Below the pieces are notes generated by a model, which saw nothing but the letters and a program-made list of their open reading frames with translations, did no database searches and was not told the DNA's origin. Both the position numbers and the translations under genes were made by a program. DNA of 52,312 bases from Thermodesulfovibrionales bacterium. Lineage in GTDB: Bacteria > Nitrospirota > Thermodesulfovibrionia > Thermodesulfovibrionales > JdFR-86. The stretch is taken from assembly GCA_030682405.1 (NCBI GenBank), contig JAUXOF010000055.1:1-52312 (forward strand), written 5' to 3'. The number at the start of each line of letters is the position of its first letter. Positions within the stretch are counted from its first letter, which is position 1. Below are positions 44,702 through 52,312 of this stretch, one piece after another.

Positions 44702-45980
44702 TCTTAGCACCGGGGAGGAGCTCTTTAATAACCGGGATAGCACCGTAGCGGCCCCGAAGGTAGCCCCGTTCCAATGCTTCGTGTTCCCGGACATTTAAAT
44801 CCGAAAGCGGATAAAGCTTCGATGCATTCGATTCATCTTTTTCTACAAACCAAATCTGATCTCTTCGCAGGATATCCTGCCCGAGAATAGTTGTGTCGTG
44901 CGTTGTGAACACAAGCTGAGCCTTGCCGCCTGACCCATGTAACAGTCGCACCATCTGGTGAACAACGAGGGGGTGTAGACTGGAATCAATCTCGTCCACA
45001 AAAAGGATTTTATCGTTACCGATCACATCAAGCCACGGGCCCGCGAAGGAAAAGAGATTTAATGTCCCATCGGATTCATATTCAGCGGCGAAAGGAACAA
45101 GCTCGGCAGTTTCGGAATTCTTATGCATAAATTTGATATCTTGAATGTCCTTGCCTTCAAGTTTTTTGAGAAGACCTTCTTTTAATTTATCCGGCATTCC
45201 CTTAGGCAAATCTTCATAAGAAAATCTTTTCTTATCTATGCGAATGTCTGCAATGCTTAAATCGGCCGCATTCAGGAAGTCGAGCATTTTCTTCTTGCCT
45301 TCCTCGGTTTCACAGGTATCGCATGTATATTGAGGTGAAAGAGAAACGCGGTGTGGAATTACTCTAAGGCTCTTTTGAAACCAAAGGTATAGAGGCTTAA
45401 GCTGTTCGCTGTTGAACTGAACCGCCACTGAGAGAAACAGGGCGTTGCTGCGAGTTGCATTTTTCCAGTCCTCGCGCAGACGACCACCGAGAAACTTTGA
45501 ACCAAATTCATACGTATCCTTTTTGGTTTCATGATTATATTTTCGCTCAAACCATCTCTGGGGACGTCCCTCAGGATATGCGATTAGCCATTCGCTGTGA
45601 ATCCGCATTTTGTCTAAGGCAAAGCCATACTGAAATCGAATTCCGCCTTCGATAAAGATTATCTCAAACTCGCTCTCCCTCTCTTTGCTTGCTTGATCAA
45701 GCAGAAAGGGGACAACATTGAGTTCCTCGCCCTCTTGGATTTTCTTTGCGGACGAAAGAACCATGTATCGCATAAAAGAGAGCGCTGAGACTAAATTGCT
45801 CTTTCCCGAAGCGTTGGGGCCGTAGATTGCGATGGAGCGTAAGAGTTTTGGTAGACCTTTTATCTCGGTATCGAAACAGTTTTGCTCCACCCTATCCTTG
45901 AAATACCGACTTGTAGCCAAACTGAGAGTTTGCTTTTCCCTAAAGGAGCGAAAATTGGTTACACTAAATTCGATAAGCAT
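44694..45980 (-). CDS. rloA: RloA-like AAA ATPase (AbiLi-type)
   Basis: ABC/SMC-like ATPase of 428 residues. N-terminal FSVTNFRSF begins the family. Walker A GPNASGKSN lies at 54-62. The C-terminal half has LFVDEIDSSLHPLVVHQ (Walker B and D-loop) and LVFTTHDTTIL (switch His). A CDTCE motif sits mid-protein (about 205). It forms a two-gene unit with rloB. The same AAA and Toprim-like layout occurs in PARIS and OLD-type systems, but the RloB partner points to AbiL. Confidence 0.88.
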   Translation of the reverse strand: MLIEFSVTNFRSFREKQTLSLATSRYFKDRVEQNCFDTEIKGLPKLLRSIAIYGPNASGKSNLVSALSFMRYMVLSSAKKIQEGEELNVVPFLLDQASKERESEFEIIFIEGGIRFQYGFALDKMRIHSEWLIAYPEGRPQRWFERKYNHETKKDTYEFGSKFLGGRLREDWKNATRSNALFLSVAVQFNSEQLKPLYLWFQKSLRVIPHRVSLSPQYTCDTCETEEGKKKMLDFLNAADLSIADIRIDKKRFSYEDLPKGMPDKLKEGLLKKLEGKDIQDIKFMHKNSETAELVPFAAEYESDGTLNLFSFAGPWLDVIGNDKILFVDEIDSSLHPLVVHQMVRLLHGSGGKAQLVFTTHDTTILGQDILRRDQIWFVEKDESNASKLYPLSDLNVREHEALERGYLRGRYGAIPVIKELLPGAKSG

Positions 45981-46344
45981 CGTTTAAACCCCTCAAGTGA
46001 TATTTTATAGCCCCATTATTGCACTATTTATGCATAAAAGCAAGCATAAATCTCCGCTACCGGAATTTAACTGCGATATACTTAATCTCGCAACCCTGAT
46101 AATAGTGACAGGGGCTGTTATATATGTTTACAATGAAGATGTTATCCCGTCCTTTCGTTTCGCAGGAAGGACTCCGGTTGAATAATCCAAATAAAGGTTG
46201 CCATTGTATAGTAGTAGCTCCGGCTTAACCAGACTCTCCATGTGAAAAGGGGTTTTGTTCAGAACCCTTAAGGCCATGCAGTATTTTAGCACTTATATTC
46301 TGTTCATTTTGCTATTTCATTATCTGCCCTGTCAGGCCTCTGCC
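45981..46344. other. Non-coding stretch between rloA and the SAM hydrolase gene
   Basis: It holds the rloA upstream region (GAGGGG before the ATG, minus strand). A possible terminator for the pyr operon is the short stem AAGGGTT / AACCCCTT at about 46248-46272 (minus strand). A 51-codon plus-strand frame from 46030 to 46185 encodes a peptide with one hydrophobic stretch (LATLIIVTGAVIYVY). It has no ribosome site and is not called a gene. Confidence 0.4.
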
Positions 46345-47139
46345 CTAAACCGCAAGTCTTACGGCCACAGGGTCTCCTGCCTTCATATTAAATGCCGCCG
46401 ATGCGTTGCCTTTATAAAGGAAAAGCTCAAGCCTGCCGCTTGAGTTTATCACTCCGGAAAGGACGTTCTCCTTTGCCTCAGAATAGTGATTCCTCAAGGC
46501 CGCCGTAGCGCCCGCAGCCGTTATTTCAATGCCCCCCATGGGATTTATGATGTAAAGGCCGTCTATCTCGAGCTGACGGATATTGGTTATGGCGTTTCCG
46601 AAACGGTCTATGGAGATGACCTCGCCTTCTACTCTATCATCCTTGCTTTGCGCCTTTGGAATCTTAATGGTCATGTAATCCGTTATCCTTTCGCCCATGT
46701 TTTCCACGCTGATGCCCCTTGAAAGCCATGCGGCCACAGGCGCAAAAACATCCCTTCCGTGAAACGTATTCCCCTTTTTGGGCAGGAAGTAATGCTCTGC
46801 GGTCAGGTGTATGACATCGAGGGTCTCGGCTCCGGCATCAAACACAGGGGTGAAAACGCCGTTGTCAGGCCCTATGAAGTAACAATCGTCTGCCTGAACC
46901 AGTATCGGCCTTCTGCCTGAGCCGACCTCAGGGTCCACCACGACCACATGTATGCTCTTTTGAGGGAAATATCCGTAACTTTCCTCCAATGCAAGCGCAG
47001 CCTCCATGACATTATGGGGGGGTATGCCGTGGGTTATGTCCACTATGAGGGCAGAGGGGTTTATATTGAGTATTGTGCCCTTCATTATCCCGACAAAAGG
47101 GTCTTTATAGCCGAAATCCGTGAGCAGGGTTATCAGCAT
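46345..47139 (-). CDS. SAM hydroxide adenosyltransferase / SAM hydrolase (DUF62 family)
   Basis: A 264-residue protein with MLITLLTDFGYKDPFVGIMKG at the start, VDITHGIPPHNV, VVDPEVGSGRRPI and FIGPDNGVFTPV. This is the full signature of the SAM hydroxide adenosyltransferase family, which splits S-adenosylmethionine to adenosine and methionine using hydroxide. Its physiological purpose is unclear. It is last in the operon and overlaps pyrD by 7 nt. Confidence 0.92.
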   Translation of the reverse strand: MLITLLTDFGYKDPFVGIMKGTILNINPSALIVDITHGIPPHNVMEAALALEESYGYFPQKSIHVVVVDPEVGSGRRPILVQADDCYFIGPDNGVFTPVFDAGAETLDVIHLTAEHYFLPKKGNTFHGRDVFAPVAAWLSRGISVENMGERITDYMTIKIPKAQSKDDRVEGEVISIDRFGNAITNIRQLEIDGLYIINPMGGIEITAAGATAALRNHYSEAKENVLSGVINSSGRLELFLYKGNASAAFNMKAGDPVAVRLAV

Positions 47140-48038
47140 ATAAGCCCCTTTATGATGTCTTTAACGTCCTCCGTGCCCGTCTCCCTCATATATGCCTCTA
47201 TCCCTTCCACAACCTCAAGCGCGGCAGCCGGGTTTACAAAATTTGCCGTGCCCACGGCAACGGCAGTCGCACCTGCCAGCATGAACTCCACGGCATCCAC
47301 GGCGTTCATTATCCCGCCCATGCCTATCACCGGAATGCCCACGGCCTTTGCAGCCTCCCAGACCATTCTCAGGGCTATGGGCTTTACGGCAGGCCCTGAA
47401 AGACCGCCGGTTATGTTAGAAAGCACGGGTCTTCTTGTCCTTATGTCTATGGCCATCGCCGGGATAGTGTTTATCAAGGAGACTGCATCCGCGCCCGCAT
47501 CCTCGGCGATTTTGGCAAACCCGCCGATATCCGAGGCCTTTGGAGAGAGCTTTACTATCAGGGCCGTCCCCACGGCCTTTCTCACATTTAAAACAAGCCT
47601 TCTTAGAGCCTTCTTATCAATCCCGAACTCTATCCCTCCGCGCTTTACATTCGGGCAGGAGACATTAAGCTCTATGGCATCCACGCCTGCGTCAGAGAGG
47701 GACTTTGAAAGCCTCACATACTCGGAGACCGATGTGCCGAGTATGTTTACGATGAGAGCCGTGTCGTAATTCCTCATAAACGGGAGTTTTTCTTTTATGA
47801 ACCTCTTAAGTCCCACATTCTGAAGCCCTATGGCGTTGAGCATGCCGCAGGGGGTCTCGGCGAGCCGGGGCGGGGGGTTGCCCTCCATGGGCTTAAGGGA
47901 TATCCCCTTTACAACTACCGCGCCGAGCCTTCCGAGGTCAAAGAACTCCGAGTACTCCTCTCCATAGCCGAATGTGCCTGATGCGGTCATCACCGGGTTT
48001 TTAAGGGTGAGATTGCCTATGGTTACATTTGTGTTCAT
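47133..48038 (-). CDS. pyrD: Dihydroorotate dehydrogenase B catalytic subunit
   Basis: FMN enzyme of pyrimidine synthesis, 301 residues, class 1B. Evidence is NPVMTASGTFGYGEEY, GNPPPRLAETPCGMLNAIGLQN, NVSCPNVKRGG with the catalytic Cys (about 129) and GMGGIMNAVDAVEFMLAGA for phosphate binding. Class 1B enzymes need the PyrK electron-transfer subunit, which is in the same operon but separated by two unrelated genes. The ATG overlaps the stop of the preceding gene by 4 nt. Confidence 0.95.
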   Translation of the reverse strand: MNTNVTIGNLTLKNPVMTASGTFGYGEEYSEFFDLGRLGAVVVKGISLKPMEGNPPPRLAETPCGMLNAIGLQNVGLKRFIKEKLPFMRNYDTALIVNILGTSVSEYVRLSKSLSDAGVDAIELNVSCPNVKRGGIEFGIDKKALRRLVLNVRKAVGTALIVKLSPKASDIGGFAKIAEDAGADAVSLINTIPAMAIDIRTRRPVLSNITGGLSGPAVKPIALRMVWEAAKAVGIPVIGMGGIMNAVDAVEFMLAGATAVAVGTANFVNPAAALEVVEGIEAYMRETGTEDVKDIIKGLIC

Positions 48039-48838
48039 ACCAATTCACCGTTCCGTATTTGCGTTCCTTCTTTTATATGGCAATTAATTTTATTTCTCCT
48101 GCAAAAATTTATAACAGATAACGCAAGACTATTATAGTATTCCTTGGAATACTTAAATTCCGATGACTTAGCATTGTAATTCAACCTGCCAAAGACAATC
48201 TTATCTACAAAGGCCACCGCTTCTAATATTTCCATCAAGTCCTGCGCGATTAAATTAGGGGTGGGATACGGCTCTATGCTCACCCACGTTTTAAAACCTT
48301 TTCCATGGAGATATTTTAGCGAGGCGATTCTGTCCTTAAACTTAGCCGAATTCGGCTCGAATTCTTCCCTGAATGTTTCACTTAAAGAAACCAGCGTGAT
48401 GCCATATTCATTCGCCCTACTAAAACCATTTCTTTTGCCAAGCTCGCCCGGAAAAATCCCTTTTGTTAATACAGTGCAGCGGATATTATTCGTGTTGAGC
48501 TTATCTATAATTTCCAAACTCAAGTCACACACTTCTTCTTGTTCGTACATAAACGGGTCCGTGGAAAAACATAGGTGAACATATTTTATTTTGTTTTTAT
48601 ATCTCGGTATTTCTTTGTCCAAAAGCTGCAAGGCGTTAGAAACTATCTTGGGCCTGCACCACTCTTCATAGGTTTTAACGACTCCGCATCTTCTTTTCAT
48701 CATATAGGCATAGCATGGATACTTACACCCGTGAGAACAACCCTCAACATGATTTAAACAAAAGTCCGCATATTCCACTTCGCTTTTATAAAGAAGGGAT
48801 TTCCTTTCGATAGTTTGCAAGGTATTTTTTGACATCAA
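48035..48838 (-). CDS. Radical SAM-like protein with C-x3-C-x3-C motif, partner of TcmP
   Basis: A 267-residue protein. The Cys cluster GCSHGCKYPCYAY places Cys34, Cys38 and Cys42 with three residues between the last two, where classic radical SAM enzymes have two. The remaining sequence looks like a spore-photoproduct-lyase-like TIM barrel: YVHLCFSTDPFMYEQ, CTVLTKGIFPGEL, YGITLVSLSE, WVSIEPYPTPNL and VFGRLNYNAK. Fe-S binding is likely. The substrate is unknown. It is coupled to the TcmP gene and to pyrD by 4-nt ATGA overlaps, and its composition is more AT-rich than pyrD. Confidence 0.82.
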   Translation of the reverse strand: MMSKNTLQTIERKSLLYKSEVEYADFCLNHVEGCSHGCKYPCYAYMMKRRCGVVKTYEEWCRPKIVSNALQLLDKEIPRYKNKIKYVHLCFSTDPFMYEQEEVCDLSLEIIDKLNTNNIRCTVLTKGIFPGELGKRNGFSRANEYGITLVSLSETFREEFEPNSAKFKDRIASLKYLHGKGFKTWVSIEPYPTPNLIAQDLMEILEAVAFVDKIVFGRLNYNAKSSEFKYSKEYYNSLALSVINFCRRNKINCHIKEGTQIRNGELV

Positions 48839-49656
48839 TAAGCCCTTCTGTATTTGTCGAAAATATCATTCACTATATTCTTAGCCACGTTTTTTTGAGA
48901 TGCGAAGCAGAGGTAATAAAGCGGGCCTCCTTTTTTATTTCTCATTAAGATAGGTTCAGGGGCATCATTGAATCCGACCCGTTTAAGCCTCATGCAAAAT
49001 TCTTTGGACAGTATTTGGTAATCTTCAATTCTCACTTGACGAGTCTCTCCAAAAAACGTCTCCTGTTCTCTGTAAAGAAGCTCCTTCCAGCTTTCGTCGC
49101 CCCAGAAAGCGTTCATTCTTTCAATGTCTTCAGGCTTTGCCCGAGCAAGGTCTTCAAATAACACATTTCGATTAGCATCCTGGATTGAGAAATTGATAAA
49201 GATGTCTATCGTTTTAAGTTCAGCCGCCGCCTTAATGGTCTCCCATTTAAGGTGTAACCCGTAGGGATCAAGAATACACAAGGCCCTCTTACGGGAATTA
49301 TAGGTGAGTGCCGGAAAAATCTTTGTTTTAAGGATTTCATTACAGTCACCGTGATATGCATGGACGTTCGGGTTCTTTTTGGCCATCCTTCGAAATACAT
49401 CCGCCCGCTCCTCATCAAGGTCAATAAAGTGATATTCGGTGAACGGCGGTTCGACCTCCAGAGCGTTCAGCGGAGACCCCTGAATCATCTCGCCGGACTG
49501 CTTACTAATATGCTTCCCAGCCCCGGCAAAAGCGTCAATATAAACATATCCCTTACACCAAGACTGGCTGCTCATAATTTTTGTATACGCACTGGCGTAT
49601 TCCTTGATTATCTCAAGCTTGATTTCAGACCAGATGCCGACTTGATCAAGTTTCAT
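48835..49656 (-). CDS. tcmP: Three-Cys-motif partner protein TcmP
   Basis: A 273-residue protein with a methyltransferase-like Rossmann layout: YIDAFAGAGKH (about 39-49, motif I-like), YHFIDLDEERA (about 74), VHAYHGDCNEIL (about 97) and ALCILDPYGL (about 122, DPYG in the catalytic-motif position). TcmP proteins are named for their regular pairing with a three-Cys-motif protein, as here. Activity is unknown; methyl transfer to a nucleic acid is a reasonable guess. It begins 4 nt after the pyrK stop and overlaps the radical SAM gene by 4 nt. Confidence 0.82.
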   Translation of the reverse strand: MKLDQVGIWSEIKLEIIKEYASAYTKIMSSQSWCKGYVYIDAFAGAGKHISKQSGEMIQGSPLNALEVEPPFTEYHFIDLDEERADVFRRMAKKNPNVHAYHGDCNEILKTKIFPALTYNSRKRALCILDPYGLHLKWETIKAAAELKTIDIFINFSIQDANRNVLFEDLARAKPEDIERMNAFWGDESWKELLYREQETFFGETRQVRIEDYQILSKEFCMRLKRVGFNDAPEPILMRNKKGGPLYYLCFASQKNVAKNIVNDIFDKYRRAY

Positions 49657-49660
49657 TTCT

Positions 49661-50422
49661 TTATCTCTCCCAACCCACTTCCTCCATCTTAAACACCGGC
49701 CCTTCCTTGCACACGCGCTTATATCCGCCTGATGTCATTTTCACCGCACACCCAAGGCAGGCTCCGAGGCCGCATGCCATGTTCTCCTCAAGTGAGACAT
49801 ATCCCTTAATGCCTCTTTTTGATGCGAACTCCGAGACGGCCCTGAGCATCGGAAGGGGGCCGCAGCAATAGATGATTTTCCCCTCATCGGGGATGTCCTC
49901 TATAAAGTCCATTACCGTGCCTTTGCCTCCGCATGTGCCGTCATCCGTGCATATTGCAAGCTCCATAGAAAGCGCCTTCACCTCATCGAGCATAAGAAGC
50001 TCATTCTTAGTCCTTGCACCGTAGATTACATGCGCCCGGCCTTCAAGCGCCTCTATCAGGGGGAATAAGGATGCGATGCCTATTCCGCCTGCAACTACGA
50101 GGGCGGTATCTTTCTTGGGCGGCATGGGATAGGAGTTTCCGAGCGGCCCAAGGACGTCGAGCACGTCGCCTGTCTTTAGTCCACTGAGGAGTTTGGTCCC
50201 CTTGCCCTTTATGCGGTAAAGCATCTGTATGCCGAGGTCCGTTTTCCTAAAAAAGCAGAACGGCCTTTTAAGCAGGGGGTCGTATGAGCCGCTTGCGGCC
50301 ACCATGTAGAACTGTCCCGGCCTTGGCTCCGGGGCTTCCTCAAGCGGGGCGAAGGTAAGCAGGAAATGGTTTTTATTAAGAGGCGTATTTTCTTTGACCC
50401 CTGCCTTAAAAAACCTTTTCAA
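49661..50422 (-). CDS. pyrK: Dihydroorotate dehydrogenase B electron-transfer subunit
   Basis: FAD and 2Fe-2S protein that passes electrons from PyrD to NAD+, 253 residues. It has the FAD-binding RPGQFYMVAA and DPLLKRPF region, the NAD-binding VVAGGIGIASLFPL, and the ferredoxin Cys cluster MACGLGACLGCAVK...VCKEGP near the C-terminus. Its ATG overlaps the greA stop by 4 nt. Confidence 0.94.
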   Translation of the reverse strand: MKRFFKAGVKENTPLNKNHFLLTFAPLEEAPEPRPGQFYMVAASGSYDPLLKRPFCFFRKTDLGIQMLYRIKGKGTKLLSGLKTGDVLDVLGPLGNSYPMPPKKDTALVVAGGIGIASLFPLIEALEGRAHVIYGARTKNELLMLDEVKALSMELAICTDDGTCGGKGTVMDFIEDIPDEGKIIYCCGPLPMLRAVSEFASKRGIKGYVSLEENMACGLGACLGCAVKMTSGGYKRVCKEGPVFKMEEVGWER

Positions 50423-50931
50423 GGGGTCTCCGGCCCATTTTCGCCGGGGGTCGCACCCCCTTCAAATCGTATCCCTAATATTTCGTACTCTATGGTTCTT
50501 GCAGGCGCTTTAACTGTGACGGTATCTCCCACTTCTTTGCCAATAAGCGCCCTTCCTACAGGAGAGCTTATTGAGAGCTTTCCGTGCTTTATGTCCGCCT
50601 CCTCAACGCCTACGAGAAAGAAAACATATTCCACGTCCGCCTCTATATCGAGCACTGTGACGCGAGCGCCGAAGGCAGCCCTGGACTGGTTTATTTTTGA
50701 GGGGTCTATCACCTCGGCGTACGCAATCTTTCCTTGAAGCTCCTGTATTCTTCCCTCCATGAAAGACTGCCTCTCCCTTGCGGCATGGTACTCGGCATTC
50801 TCCGAGAGGTCTCCGTGGGCCCTCGCCTCTGCTATGGCCTGAATGTTCTTCGGCCTTTCGACCTTAAGAAGCCTGTTAAGCTCCTCCTGCATCTTTCTGA
50901 AGCCATCGGGAGTTACCGGTATCCTCTGCAT
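50419..50931 (-). CDS. greA: Transcription elongation factor GreA
   Basis: Binds RNA polymerase and rescues backtracked complexes. The N-terminal coiled coil (about 8-78) carries the conserved EARAHGDLSENAEYHAARE, and the C-terminal FKBP-like domain has ISSPVGRALIGKEVGDTV. It is slightly longer than typical (170 residues) because of a Gly/Pro tail. Shine-Dalgarno GAGGAGGGG precedes the ATG. It is the first gene of the pyr-containing operon. Confidence 0.96.
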   Translation of the reverse strand: MQRIPVTPDGFRKMQEELNRLLKVERPKNIQAIAEARAHGDLSENAEYHAARERQSFMEGRIQELQGKIAYAEVIDPSKINQSRAAFGARVTVLDIEADVEYVFFLVGVEEADIKHGKLSISSPVGRALIGKEVGDTVTVKAPARTIEYEILGIRFEGGATPGENGPETP

Positions 50932-51027
50932 CGCCCCTCCTCTTCTTCTTCTGATTAGTTAATTTAACAGATTCCGCATGGGAATTTAAAGGGTTGCGTG
51001 TCCCGCCAAAGCTACAGCAAAAATCTC

Positions 51028-51059
51028 TTGACAGAAAGGAGGCGGCTGCTTAGTATAAT
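51028..51059 (+). promoter_or_regulatory. Putative promoter of the Lcl-domain lipoprotein gene
   Basis: TTGACA (51028-51033) and TATAAT (51054-51059) with a long 20-nt spacer. TAGTAT at 51051-51056 gives a 17-nt alternative. The leader of about 135 nt contains two potential hairpins (51063-51090 and 51094-51123). Confidence 0.45.
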
Positions 51060-51200
51060 GCAACCTGTCTGCGTGCATCGCACAGGCAGGCCGGAGTCCT
51101 TCCTACGAAACGAAAGGAAGGGACAATATCATCGATTGAGGGGGAAGAAATAAGATTATCTATAGAAGGCTGAAATTACAGACAATGGAGGATAAACAAC

Positions 51201-51902
51201 ATGAAGAAGGTATTGATTTTATTTTCAGTTGCTTTGATTTTAGTTTTTGTAAGTGTTGCCTGCGAGGCTGGCAAAAAAGGAACGAACATTGAAGGGAAGG
51301 TAGTTGACAAGGACGGCAAGCCGCTCTCAGGCGTAAAAGTAGTGGCTATACAGCAAGAGCCTCTTAAGGGTTATGAGAAGTTTGAAACCAAGACTAAAGG
51401 CGATGGAATATTTGTGTTTAAAGGTCTCTATCCTAAATCAGCATATAAGCTTTTACCCGAAGGCGGACAGTGTAATTCTGCAAAGAAAGAGATATACACC
51501 GGGCCTGCTGGTGAGACGAAGATGCTTAACGACCATATTGTATTGAAGTTCTCACCATTTAAAATTTCTAATGATGGCGTCATAACCGATTCGAGAACTG
51601 GCCTTGAATGGGCGCCTGCACCCAACAAAGCTATGAATTGGGATGAGGCGAATCAGTATGTTCAAAGCCTGAGCCTTGCCGGAGGAGGTTGGAGGCTTCC
51701 GACACGAGTTGAACTCAGAGGACTATATCGGAGCGGAAAAACTGGCTGTGGAATTGGTCGCGAATTTCTTAATGAGGGCAGCGCGGCATGGTCGTCGGAA
51801 TTGGATGGCTCGTCGTACGCGTGGTCCTTCCGCGTTGTTGACGGCAACGAGAGTAGCGACTACTCCGCCGCGCGCGCTCTGGCAGTGCGTTCCCGAAGGT
51901 GA
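51201..51902 (+). CDS. Lipoprotein with carboxypeptidase-regulatory-like and Lcl/DUF1566 domains
   Basis: A 233-residue protein. The signal MKKVLILFSVALILVFVSVAC gives lipid Cys21. A CarbopepD_reg-like domain follows (about 30-105, GTNIEGKVVDKDGKPLSGVKVVAI). The C-terminal Lcl/DUF1566 domain (about 123-233) has TDSRTGLEWAPAP, MNWDEANQYVQSL, GGGWRLPTRVELRGLY and WSSELDGSSYAWSF. Such domains occur in surface proteins, and ligand binding is possible but unproven. A good ribosome site (ATGGAGGATAAAC) precedes the ATG. Confidence 0.85.
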   Translation: MKKVLILFSVALILVFVSVACEAGKKGTNIEGKVVDKDGKPLSGVKVVAIQQEPLKGYEKFETKTKGDGIFVFKGLYPKSAYKLLPEGGQCNSAKKEIYTGPAGETKMLNDHIVLKFSPFKISNDGVITDSRTGLEWAPAPNKAMNWDEANQYVQSLSLAGGGWRLPTRVELRGLYRSGKTGCGIGREFLNEGSAAWSSELDGSSYAWSFRVVDGNESSDYSAARALAVRSRR

Positions 51903-52230
51903 TGATATAGTATCATGGAAATCCATTAGCATAGCGGAAAAGACTTGCGTCAAAACCCTGCGGACTTCTTTTCCGCAAGGAACGTTAGCAGAAATTGTGG
52001 ACATGAAAAGAGTTAAAATGGTCAGACTGCACTTTTTTGATTTGACATTTTGATTTGAAAAAGTTGATTTTTTTATATAGAAACATTATTATTTAGCTTA
52101 AATTTAGGACCCCATTAAGGGTATTCAAAGAAGCATAGCTTCTTTTTAAATTTGAACGAGGGATTTGGAAACGCCAGTTCAATGAGGAAGTGCAACACTT
52201 GGGGCTACGAAGGAGTTACCCTAAGTGTTT
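51903..52230. other. AT-rich non-coding stretch before the IS30-type transposase
   Basis: No gene is seen. It contains a small palindrome (TGATAtagTATCA, about 51904-51916) and AT-rich sequence. The probable left end of the insertion element lies near 52165-52229, where AAGTGCAACACTT and a longer hairpin occur. Confidence 0.4.
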
Positions 52231-52312
52231 ATGGAGAGACGATATAAGCAATTAAGTTTACAAGAGAGGGACAGGATAACGGAGTTGAAGGCAGGGGGTT
52301 TTAGTCTGAGGG
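52231..52312 (+). mobile_element. IS30-family transposase, N-terminal fragment cut by the window edge
   Basis: The first 27 codons read MERRYKQLSLQERDRITELK, followed by AGGFSLR. This is the opening of the helix-turn-helix domain of IS30-type transposases. The rest lies beyond the window. An imperfect inverted repeat (52194-52229) just before the ATG holds the AAGGAG ribosome site (52210-52215) in its loop and stem. Confidence 0.75.

Noticed and set aside
45997-46185. Plus-strand frame for a small one-helix membrane peptide
   Set aside because: No Shine-Dalgarno, no well-spaced promoter, and it overlaps the rloA upstream region.
51066-51200. Cyclic-di-GMP riboswitch before the Lcl lipoprotein
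   Set aside because: Fragments of the motif are present, but the conserved core (GCAAAGCC and receptor segments) is missing. It is kept only as a structured leader.
51676-52053. Frame overlapping the end of the Lcl lipoprotein gene
   Set aside because: It runs out of phase with a gene that has clear domain signatures, and its composition is atypical.

Overview
The window reads as a chromosomal segment of a diderm bacterium. It carries a nearly complete type II secretion system (T2SS), several lipoprotein signal peptides, GatCAB-type amidotransferase subunits and a PyrK/PyrD pair. The core genes are moderately GC-rich and use AGG/AGA for Arg and ATA for Ile heavily. That codon use and the gene complement suggest Nitrospirota or a neighbouring deep-branching phylum, but this is inference. 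Short palindromic intergenic repeats are frequent. An IS30-type transposase is cut by the right edge.

Layout. 285-10229 (+): T2SS operon gspD-E-F-G-H-I-J-K-L-M-N, mostly with overlapping stops and starts. 10279-11187 (-): cysteine synthase. 11836-15723 (+): AT-rich defence-like operon (small unknown protein, Z1-domain ATPase, C5 cytosine methyltransferase, Vsr nuclease). 16014-24225 (+): aspartate aminotransferase, gatA, an inserted vapBC plus type IIG restriction-modification gene, then gatB. 27746-24236 (-): valS-nadC. 28883-27840 (-): response regulator. 37031-28980 (-): secreted or lipid-anchored proteins (PKD-repeat lipoprotein, Cys-containing lipoprotein, small lipoprotein, subtilisin-like protease with a CFI-box C-terminus). 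38767-37196 (-): gspC and a Crp/Fnr regulator. 38961-39047 (+): a free-standing 28-codon gene. 39196-41741 (+): cysteine desulfurase, PHP phosphoesterase, TPR protein. 43420-41802 (-): ribH, lytic transglycosylase. 45980-44036 (-): RloA/RloB (AbiL-like) pair. 50931-46345 (-): greA-pyrK-[TcmP-radical SAM]-pyrD-SAM hydrolase. 51201-51902 (+): Lcl-domain lipoprotein. 52231-end: IS30 transposase start.

How the parts work together. The T2SS operon lacks gspC, which lies 27 kb away next to a Crp-like regulator. The protease and PKD lipoprotein cluster between them is a plausible substrate set. The secretin GspD ends in a domain that matches the propeptide of the subtilase in this same window, which is direct sequence evidence for a link between secretion machine and protease.

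Accessory modules sit exactly between genes whose products form one enzyme: VapBC/type IIG between gatA and gatB, and TcmP/radical SAM between pyrK and pyrD. The Z1/Dcm/Vsr island and the RloAB pair are bordered by copies of the same 55-bp sequence. Several well-formed promoters place the predicted transcription start at or within a few bases of the start codon, so leaderless mRNAs are likely common here.
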